Position numbers and translations under genes: made by a program | In this document: piece after piece, positions 5,564 through 11,356 of the stretch | Position numbering within the stretch: the first letter of the stretch is position 1 | Layout of the letters: each line of letters starts with the position of its first letter | The notes under the pieces: generated by a model | What the model was told of the DNA's origin: nothing | Database searches by the model: none | What the model saw: only the letters and a program-made list of their open reading frames with translations | Assembly: GCA_016181345.1 (NCBI GenBank) | Contig: JACOZM010000101.1 | Location: 1-12,128 of the forward strand | From: Candidatus Woesearchaeota archaeon | GTDB lineage: Archaea > Nanobdellota > Nanobdellia > Woesearchaeales > GW2011-AR9 | DNA: 12,128 nt | Direction: 5' to 3'

Positions 5564-7489
5564 ATGAGCAAAAAAGGGAAATCGTTACAGCCGCAGAAAA
5601 TAACCAAGCGAGATGAGAAGAGTGTAGAAACAACGCTTCCGTCTGCACAAAAATTACCTTCTGATGTAGAAAAAAAGCTTCAAGCTCTTAAAAAGAAGTT
5701 AGATACCTTCAAAGAAAGAGTTCTAGAAAAATTTGGGGATTATATTACGGGTATGACTTTATTACCACCAGAAAAACCTGTTCAGCCGAATGGTGAGCCT
5801 CTTCCTAAAGAGGAGAAAGGAGAAAGGACAGAAAAAGCTGAGAAGGATGCGCCTAAATCTGAGTCAAAAGAAGAGAAATTGCAGATTCTCGTTGTTGTTG
5901 ATGATACGACTTCACAAAAGATGTCAAAAGATGAACTTCATCAAAAATTCTCTACTGTGGTTAAAAAGATTGCAGAAGAAGTAGATAAAAATATTGTTCC
6001 TCAGCCAATACTGTTAACTGATTTATGGCTTAATTGTTATGATGCTAAATATGATCTAAACCGTTTAATCTCGATGGGGGCACCGATCCATGATACAGGG
6101 ATGTTGGCTGCTATCAAGATTGCGGAGATCCATAAAAGCATGGTCATCAAGAAATTTGAGAAATATATTTTATCTTATGTTTTAGCAGGATCGTTGACGC
6201 AAGGTAAGGCTACGCCAACTTCGGATATCGATGTTTGGATCGTTATCGATGATACTGATGTTAAAAAGATGTCAAGAGCAGAATTAAAAGATAAGCTTCG
6301 AGCTATTATTATCGGCATGGGTATTGAAGCCGGAGAAATGACGGGAATTAAGAATAAACTGAATATCCAAGTGTATATCTTAACTGACTTCTGGGATAGC
6401 CTGAAAGAAGCCAACCCAATAATCTTTACTTTGCTTCGTGATGGAGTTCCATTTTACGATCGAGGAATTTTCATGCCATGGAAGCAGTTGTTAAGGATGG
6501 GCAGGATTAAACCGTCCAGAGAAGCGATTGATTTGTTTATGAGTACGGGAGAGCAAAGTATTACTCGTGTAAAAAATACTCTTAAAACAATGGGTATGGA
6601 AGATACGTACTATGCAATCTTAACTCCTTCACAAGCAGCAATCATGCTTTATGGTCTACCTCCGCCAACTCCGCGAGAGACTCCAGACGTGATGGAAGAA
6701 ATTTTTGTGAAGAAAGAAAAGATGTTAGAGCCAGAATATGTTAAGATTCTGAAGGCAAATGTTGATTTACGAAAAGATATCGAGCATGGTACTAAAAAAG
6801 AATTAAGCGGTACGGAATTAGATAAGTATGTCCAAAATGCAGAGAAATTTTTGAAAAGGATTAGAGAGCTCTTTAAAGAGATTGAAGCAAAACATGATGA
6901 AAAAAGTATCCTCAGTCTTTATGATGAGATTATCACTATTATTCGTGATGTCTTAAAGCAGGAAGGAATTGAGAAAGCTCAGGATGAGGATATTCTTAAA
7001 CTCTTTGAAGATGAGTTGATTTCAACAGGTAAGGTTCCAGCTAGATATTTACGAGAGTTGAATGATATCGTTGATGCGAAGAAACGCCATGTCGAGAAAA
7101 AATTAACGAAGAACGATATCGAGAAAGCTAGAAAGGGCAGTAGTACATTAATCAAGTTTTTAGTTGAATATCTGCAGAGAAAGCGCGGGCGAGAACTAGA
7201 GCAAGCGAAGATACGAGTTAAGTATGGAGAGAAGAAGTACGGTGAGGTTATCCTGTTAGATAAGGTTGCGTTTGTTATCAAGGATATCGATGCTAAGGAT
7301 CAGTTCATCGAAAAAGCACCAATTAATGAAGATGGAAGCTTAGGAACATTGCAAAAATCTTCCTTGGAAGAGTTTGAGAAGGAATTAGCTAAAATTAAGA
7401 TTCCCGCTAAGGTCTTCATTAAAGAGCCAATCTTTGAGGATTTAAAGAATATCTTCGGACGCCATGTGGAAGTCTTGATGAATTATTAA
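5564..7489 (+). CDS. Nucleotidyltransferase-domain protein with duplicated NTase and HEPN-like helical regions
   Basis: A 641-aa cytoplasmic protein of the DNA polymerase beta-like nucleotidyltransferase superfamily. An active-looking domain spans about 197-315, with GS at 209-210 and DID at 221-223 (AGSLTQGK...TSDIDVWIVIDD), the nucleotide/metal-binding signature. Residues 107-186 repeat its later part (VVVDDT..KMS..EL, LTD.W, G.P..D.G) but lack GS and DxD; a charged low-complexity insert (about 66-105) sits where they would be, so the first copy looks like a pseudo-domain. The helical C-terminal part contains RKDIEH (403-408), an R-x4-H pattern as in HEPN domains, and a related helical unit near 497-545. 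The start is set by GGAGG at 5552-5556 and a TATA box at 5521-5528. The target (RNA, protein or small molecule) is unknown. MNT-HEPN modules often act as toxin-antitoxin pairs, but this large fused form may be a different DPANN family. Confidence 0.8.
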   Translation: MSKKGKSLQPQKITKRDEKSVETTLPSAQKLPSDVEKKLQALKKKLDTFKERVLEKFGDYITGMTLLPPEKPVQPNGEPLPKEEKGERTEKAEKDAPKSESKEEKLQILVVVDDTTSQKMSKDELHQKFSTVVKKIAEEVDKNIVPQPILLTDLWLNCYDAKYDLNRLISMGAPIHDTGMLAAIKIAEIHKSMVIKKFEKYILSYVLAGSLTQGKATPTSDIDVWIVIDDTDVKKMSRAELKDKLRAIIIGMGIEAGEMTGIKNKLNIQVYILTDFWDSLKEANPIIFTLLRDGVPFYDRGIFMPWKQLLRMGRIKPSREAIDLFMSTGEQSITRVKNTLKTMGMEDTYYAILTPSQAAIMLYGLPPPTPRETPDVMEEIFVKKEKMLEPEYVKILKANVDLRKDIEHGTKKELSGTELDKYVQNAEKFLKRIRELFKEIEAKHDEKSILSLYDEIITIIRDVLKQEGIEKAQDEDILKLFEDELISTGKVPARYLRELNDIVDAKKRHVEKKLTKNDIEKARKGSSTLIKFLVEYLQRKRGRELEQAKIRVKYGEKKYGEVILLDKVAFVIKDIDAKDQFIEKAPINEDGSLGTLQKSSLEEFEKELAKIKIPAKVFIKEPIFEDLKNIFGRHVEVLMNY

Positions 7490-7492
7490 TCT

Positions 7493-7580
7493 ATTTATTT
7501 ATTATTCTTTTTTTATTTTTTTAGTATTATTTCTAGATTCTTATTATCTCTTTATTCTTATTTTCTTTAATTATTATTTT
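7493..7580 (+). terminator. Long T-rich tract after the nucleotidyltransferase gene
   Basis: Directly after the stop is an extended T-rich stretch with several runs of 5-7 Ts and no strong hairpin. This fits U-tract-dependent archaeal termination. Confidence 0.5.
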
Positions 7581-7600
7581 ACTTCCTACATTAGTTTGGG

Positions 7601-7800
7601 TCTTTATCGTACGTATTTAGTTCCACACCAAAAATGGTGGCAGGTCGGAAAATTCAGCCTGACTTTCTGGATAAAGCAATGATTAAACATTGATTTTAAG
7701 CTAAAAGTCAGGCAACTAAACTTATCTGACGAAGTACTTCATGAATTTTCCCTCTTGACCAAGCCACTATTTTAACTGAACTAAATACGTACTCTTTATC
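7601..7800. mobile_element. 184-bp MITE-like element (7609-7792) with perfect 8-bp target duplication
   Basis: The element runs 7609-7792. Its ends are a perfect 15-bp inverted repeat, GTACGTATTTAGTTC (7609-7623) and GAACTAAATACGTAC (7778-7792), abutted on both sides by the direct repeat TCTTTATC (7601-7608 and 7793-7800). Further inverted pairs nest inside: GTGGC/GCCAC (7637-7641 with 7763-7767), GGTC/GACC (7643-7646 with 7757-7760), GGAAAATTCA/TGAATTTTCC (7647-7656 with 7742-7751), GCCTGACTTT/AAAGTCAGGC (7657-7666 with 7704-7713) and CAATG/CATTG (7677-7692). A perfect palindrome GAAGTACTTC is at 7731-7740. Single strands would fold into a long branched hairpin. No coding sequence lies inside. 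Its right end is about 20 bp upstream of the CBS gene's TATA box. The transposase family is not identifiable from this alone. Confidence 0.85.
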
Positions 7801-7820
7801 ATATACTTTATTTCCCCTGC

Positions 7821-7828
7821 TTTAATAT
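7821..7828 (+). promoter_or_regulatory. TATA box of the CBS gene
   Basis: TTTAATAT centred about 27 bp before the ATG at 7852, predicting a leaderless transcript. It lies just outside the mobile element, so the gene's core promoter was not disrupted by the insertion. Confidence 0.45.
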
Positions 7829-7851
7829 AGTATTATTGTTTTCAATAAACT

Positions 7852-8265
7852 ATGATTATTAAAGAGATTATGCATACTACCACGAAAGTACCACATGAGG
7901 TTTCAATTACAAAAATAGCAAGTATCATGCGCCAGAAATTAATAGGCTCAGTTTTAGTAGAAGAGAAAAGTAAAGTAGTAGGTATTGTAACTGAACGAGA
8001 TATCTTAAATAAGGTTGTGGCTACAGGAAAGAATTCAGATAAGATTTTAGCTAAAGAGATTATGACTTCCCCATTAATAACAATTGAAGCAAATTCTCCA
8101 GTTGAAGAAGCCAGTCATTTGTTGAATAAGCATAAGACTCGACGATTAGTTGTCACTGAAAATAAAGAGATAGTAGGGATAGTAACTGCCAGGAGTATTG
8201 CAGAAACTTTACGATTTAGTTTTGCTAGAAATACTGATAATTATTCCAGAGCTATGGAGAAATAG
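7852..8265 (+). CDS. Tandem CBS-domain protein (one Bateman module)
   Basis: A 137-aa soluble protein made only of two CBS domains, which together bind adenine nucleotides (AMP, ATP, SAM or similar) and act as energy or ligand sensors. CBS1 covers about 2-58 with IMHTT at the start and GIVTERDI at 44-51. CBS2 covers about 68-125 with EIMTSPLITI at the start and GIVTARSI at 109-116. The G-(I/V)-V-T-x-R/D-(D/S) ends are the ligand-pocket signatures. No enzymatic domain is fused, so it would act through a partner or by sensing. The start is supported by the TATA box at 7821-7828. It has no obvious operon partner; the lipoprotein gene downstream has its own TATA box. Stand-alone two-CBS proteins are common in archaea, and the ligand and partner cannot be told from sequence. 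Confidence 0.9.
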   Translation: MIIKEIMHTTTKVPHEVSITKIASIMRQKLIGSVLVEEKSKVVGIVTERDILNKVVATGKNSDKILAKEIMTSPLITIEANSPVEEASHLLNKHKTRRLVVTENKEIVGIVTARSIAETLRFSFARNTDNYSRAMEK

Positions 8266-8337
8266 ATGACCTAAATCAGTTATTATAATGATAATGACTA
8301 CTGTGTTGTTTCTTAGTAGTAGTAATTTATAGAAAAC

Positions 8338-8346
8338 TTTATATAA
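8338..8346 (+). promoter_or_regulatory. TATA box of the lipoprotein gene
   Basis: TTTATATAA centred 26 bp before the ATG at 8368, a textbook archaeal TATA box for a leaderless mRNA. A weak inverted repeat ACTACT/AGTAGT (8297-8320) lies just upstream. Confidence 0.55.
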
Positions 8347-8367
8347 TAGCTGTGTTTTTTGTAAGGT

Positions 8368-8868
8368 ATGACATATTTAACTAGAATTATTGGTGGAGCT
8401 GCGCTATTGGCAGCATTAACTGCTTGTGGAATAAAACAGGAGCAGGTTAAAGTTTATGAACGTCCGGCTGATCCTCACGAGTGGCCTGCTTGGTTACAAT
8501 CGAATGATAAGCATTTTGTCTACGGGAACCTAGATCTAAGCAATGATAAGAGATATGGACAAGAAATCGAAAGATTTCCTCATGAGAAGGGTCCTTCTTC
8601 AGATAAGGCCGTCTTAATGTTAAGAGATGCAGCTGCGATTACCACTGGTGATTTACGAGTAAGCGCAGGACCAAATGAAAGAAGTTATACTCTTACAGGA
8701 AATGGGTATAATGGAGCTAATCCAGGACATCGTGAAGCTTGGGTAGAGATGTATGAGCTTGCTGATGCTAATGGTAATAAAGAAGTTTCTGATCCTGAAG
8801 CTAGAAATCTACTTGAAGCTATTCTAGACTCCCAATTAGAAGTTGCAGCAAAAGCAGGAAAAAAATAG
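8368..8868 (+). CDS. Secreted lipoprotein with one EF-hand-like calcium site
   Basis: A 166-aa exported protein. Residues 1-20 are a lipoprotein signal: a basic Arg at position 6, the hydrophobic core IIGGAALLAAL and the lipobox LTAC with Cys at 20, so the mature protein should be lipid-anchored outside the membrane. The mature domain is hydrophilic and contains D133-A-N-G-N-K-E-V-S-D-P-E144, which matches the EF-hand loop pattern with ligands at positions 1, 3, 5, 7, 9 and 12. It is followed by the helix ARNLLEAILDSQ and preceded by a helix ending EMYELA, giving helix-loop-helix geometry. Only one EF-hand is evident, and it may pair with another copy in a dimer. The remaining domain is not recognised. 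The start is set by the TATA box at 8338-8346; a T-rich terminator follows. Confidence 0.75.
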   Translation: MTYLTRIIGGAALLAALTACGIKQEQVKVYERPADPHEWPAWLQSNDKHFVYGNLDLSNDKRYGQEIERFPHEKGPSSDKAVLMLRDAAAITTGDLRVSAGPNERSYTLTGNGYNGANPGHREAWVEMYELADANGNKEVSDPEARNLLEAILDSQLEVAAKAGKK

Positions 8869-8872
8869 ATTT

Positions 8873-8957
8873 TAATCATTATTTTTATTCATATTTTTTT
8901 AATTTCTATTCTTTTATATCAATTTCTAACTCTATTTTTCATTCATATTTCTTTATT
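8873..8957 (+). terminator. T-rich tract after the lipoprotein gene
   Basis: A run of T-rich sequence with several T5-T7 blocks follows the stop with little secondary structure. The rest of the gap to 9164 holds a short TTCC/GGAA hairpin near 9043-9055 and the promoter of the next gene, and no gene I can support. Confidence 0.45.
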
Positions 8958-9133
8958 GTAAATTTGCAGATTTAAAGGTGATTTATAGTTTAGTTATTTA
9001 TATTTAATTTTTGAGTTGCCTAAAACGTTCTCTTCCTCTTCGGAAATAACTCTTTTTTGACGTTGCTATCTATAATTACTACATTTTAAAAATTGAAAGG
9101 GAAAGGAATTAGGGGCATTTGAAAATACAAAAA

Positions 9134-9141
9134 ATATAAAA
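9134..9141 (+). promoter_or_regulatory. TATA box of the 201-aa gene
   Basis: ATATAAAA centred about 27 bp before the ATG at 9165, predicting a leaderless transcript. Confidence 0.5.
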
Positions 9142-9164
9142 GGAGCAACTTTCTTCTAAGTGGT

Positions 9165-9770
9165 ATGGCAAGAACAGTAATAAAATACTATCGTCTTATT
9201 GCTAAATCTGGAAAGTTACTTACTAAGCTGAAAGCCGAGATGGAAGTATATTTTTTGAAGCTCGAGGAAAACCAGAGAGTACTGGAAGAAATTTTTCAAG
9301 CTGAAAAAAAGACATTCGAAGAAGCTCTTAGAAATGAGCAACTTGAGGTAGCAGCTATGCAAGCTGATAATGATTTTGCTGTTCTTTACTTCAAACAAAT
9401 AAAGGGAGGAGCTTGGAGAACTAAAGAAGTTGATCTCGTTTTCAAAGGGTCACCTAGTAGGTTAAGAAGAGCTGAAGTTTGGATAAATTCTCAAGGTTGT
9501 TCACTTACAAGGCAAAAAGTAGTTCAAAGGGCTTCTTTAGCACTGAAGATTGGTGAAATAAGAGGAGATAGGTGGAAGATTGTAAAAACTTCCATTCAGC
9601 AATCCTGCCCAAACATTAAACTTAATTTTGAGGAACCACAAAGAGAAGATTATTTTAGAGTAGTAATTGGAGAGATTGTAGGTGATGTTGAGGAGGTCTT
9701 AATAGCAAGAGATCTTTTGATAAATTCAACTTTAGCAAGATTAAGGAAAGAAAGTGTAACTTTTATCTAA
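9165..9770 (+). CDS. Uncharacterised 201-aa protein with N-terminal coiled coil
   Basis: I do not recognise this protein. Residues about 10-62 form a long charged helix with heptad-like hydrophobics (LLTKLKAEMEVYFLKLEENQ and onward), a probable coiled coil. Residues about 68-130 look alpha/beta (DFAVLYFKQI, KEVDLVFKG, AEVWINSQGCSL), and the remainder ends in a basic/hydrophobic helix with LINSTLARLRKESVTFI. The two Cys residues (in SQGCSL and QQSCPNI) do not form a known metal motif. There is no signal peptide, so it is presumably cytoplasmic. The start is set by the TATA box at 9134-9141; weak alternatives exist nearby but none better. It is convergent with the rRNA methyltransferase gene, and the 81-bp gap between them holds no clear terminator hairpin. 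Confidence 0.65.
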   Translation: MARTVIKYYRLIAKSGKLLTKLKAEMEVYFLKLEENQRVLEEIFQAEKKTFEEALRNEQLEVAAMQADNDFAVLYFKQIKGGAWRTKEVDLVFKGSPSRLRRAEVWINSQGCSLTRQKVVQRASLALKIGEIRGDRWKIVKTSIQQSCPNIKLNFEEPQREDYFRVVIGEIVGDVEEVLIARDLLINSTLARLRKESVTFI

Positions 9771-9851
9771 ATTAAAAATTCAGCGTCGTCACATTGTTCC
9801 CCCTTGCGTGGACATGAAGTACCCGAAGTATAACAGCATTAACTTTGTACC

Positions 9852-10677
9852 CTACTTCTTAATTACATAAAATATTTCGTTGCTGAATTTTAGCGTTTTA
9901 TAGGTGTATTTTAAGCGTGTGCACATTAACTCGATCCATTTTCGTTCAGGGAAATTCATTCCCTTTCCACTCATTGTTTTAGTAGAGAAGGAAACAACAA
10001 CATATTTTGCCGGAATTCTTTTGATTACTTCCTCGCTTACTTTGTGGCCTCGTCCTCGGTCTAGGACATCGGTCATCTTAAATAAAAAGCAGAGATCAAC
10101 AGAGTCATGCTTGGCTATCTCTTCCCAGGAAAAGGCATCTAAAACCTTAGCTACTCCCCAAAAACCATCATTTTTTTCTTCTAAAAATTGAAAGAATGTA
10201 TTTAATGAGTTTATTTCCTCTTTACTTAGATCATAGGCATAATAATTCAGTTTATTAAGGCCCATCAAAGGAATAGAAAATGGATTTAATCCGCATCCCA
10301 AATCCAGGATTGATGCTGGAACTTTGCTTATTTTGAATATCCTTGAATATAATTTAGCATAGAAATCTAATCGTTCTTTTGTTGAAGAATGGGTTTGCAG
10401 AATCTTTGCAATTATCTCGTTCAATAGTCGTCCGGTAAAGCCCGTAAACTCTACGCAACTGCTGGCGGACTTCTTTTAGGACTTTCTTATATAGAGATGA
10501 TTTAGGCTGGAAATTAGAATTTAGCTTAGAAACGAATTGATGGTTTTTCTGAAGATACTTAAACAACTCGTCACGGACAAAATCTTCATTAAGGTCTTGA
10601 AGTGTTTTTCGCTGAAGAATATCGTGGATCAATCCAGTTATCTTTGATTCGTCTAGGATTATTTTGCCGATTAACAT
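9852..10677 (-). pseudogene. 16S rRNA (guanine-N7) methyltransferase, ArmA/RmtB (FmrO) family homologue, one frameshift
   Basis: Homologue of the SAM-dependent enzymes that methylate N7 of G1405 in the decoding site of 16S rRNA and confer aminoglycoside resistance in bacteria. One extra base at about 10434 splits it. Repaired, VYGLY joins GRLLNEIIAKIL and the protein is 274 aa, close to ArmA/RmtB (about 250-257). It shows the family's helical N-terminal rRNA-binding domain with a basic helix (KEVRQQLRRVYGLY, 68-81), the HSSTKERL motif (96-103; LHASTKERL in RmtB), SAM motif I ILDLGCGLNPFSIP (123-136), FLFKMTDVLDRGRGH, SFSTKTMSGKGMNF (SFPTRSLGGRGKGM in RmtB) and an ending YVIKK as in RmtB. TATA TTTAAATA is at 10695-10702. 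As read, no full product is made. Its archaeal target is unproven. Confidence 0.8.
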
Positions 10678-10694
10678 TGTTTTCTTTAAACCCC

Positions 10695-10702
10695 TATTTA
10701 AA
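10695..10702 (-). promoter_or_regulatory. TATA box of the rRNA methyltransferase gene
   Basis: On the minus strand this reads TTTAAATAGG, centred about 22 bp before the ATG at 10677, and supports that start over the internal TTG start at 10424. Confidence 0.45.
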
Positions 10703-10853
10703 CTACTCTTTAAACACCTCAGATTATTTTCCGGTTTAATAGTCTTCTTTTTTTAATAATTCTCTTAACTATAAAAACCTAACTTTTTTAAATAGAGGAA
10801 GATTTATTCAAATTATCAGAGGGATAGTGACAGTATTCATTATAGGAGAGGAG

Positions 10854-10863
10854 TATAAAAATA
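10854..10863 (+). promoter_or_regulatory. TATA box of the signal peptidase gene
   Basis: TATAAAAATA centred about 34 bp before the ATG at 10892, giving a short leader of about 8 nt. The rest of the divergent gap (10703-10853) is A/T-rich with no other clear signal. Confidence 0.45.
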
Positions 10864-10891
10864 TCGCCAGAAAAGATGTGAGAGATTAGAA

Positions 10892-11356
10892 ATGAGAGAC
10901 AAATTAAAATATCATAGTAAAAGAGCATGGAATTTTTTTTGGAATGATGATTCTATAGGAAGTTGGATTGCCAATATCATCGTTGCTTTTGTTTTAATTC
11001 GATTTCTCCTTTATCCATTATTAGGAGTAATCCTGGGAACGGGTTTTCCAATTGTAGCAGTTGTTAGTGAAAGTATGGAACACGGACTTCATGAGGGAGT
11101 ATTATGCGGCCAGGAATTTATCGAATTCCCAGAATCTTTTGAAAATTACTGGAAAGTCTGCGGGCAATGGTATACAGAACAAGGGATAACTCCAGAAGAA
11201 TTTCAGAATTTTAAGTTTAAGAATGGGTTCAATAAGGGAGATGTCATTATCTTATGGAGAGCAAATCGCGACAATATTCAGTTAGGAGATATTTTAGTCT
11301 TTCAAGGCTCTAAACCACAACCTATTATCCATCGTGTTGTAAAGGTTTTTGAAGAA
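10892..11356 (+). CDS. Archaeal type I signal peptidase, truncated at an apparent chimeric junction
   Basis: Membrane-bound signal peptidase (peptidase family S26B, SEC11-like) that removes signal peptides from exported proteins. A hydrophobic membrane segment covers about 25-57. The nucleophile is S61 in VVSESMEH (SxSM motif), and the general-base His of the archaeal/ER type is H147 in IIHRVVKV. Between them are the expected strands GDVIILW (116-122) and LGDILVFQG (131-139), separated by a Cys-containing insert (C72, C90). The homology ends at about residue 155, right after HRVVKVFEEN. The third conserved motif (G-D-x-N with the catalytic Asp) and the C-terminal part are missing. From there the same frame continues into a bacterial lytic transglycosylase. 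As it stands the protease could not be active. Confidence 0.8.

Noticed and set aside
5500..5616. Short plus-strand frame beginning MKIINEHLFKINLS with AAGGAGG just upstream
   Set aside because: The Shine-Dalgarno is only 2 bp from the ATG, the frame overlaps the nucleotidyltransferase start and the peptide has no family features. It is mentioned only as part of a possible leader.
7609..7792. Structured non-coding RNA (RNase P, SRP RNA or riboswitch)
   Set aside because: Nested stems first suggested this, but no conserved RNase P or SRP core motifs are seen, and the exact 8-bp duplication outside perfect terminal repeats is better explained by transposition.
9771..9851. tRNA or third MITE in the convergent gap
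   Set aside because: There is no T-loop GGTTCGA-type sequence or cloverleaf. The GAAGTA/TACTTC pair is only 6 bp and has no flanking target duplication.
1680..10435. Programmed +1 ribosomal frameshifting in three genes
   Set aside because: There is no shared slippery site, no stop or rare codon placed as in known +1 sites, and vapC needs the opposite shift.
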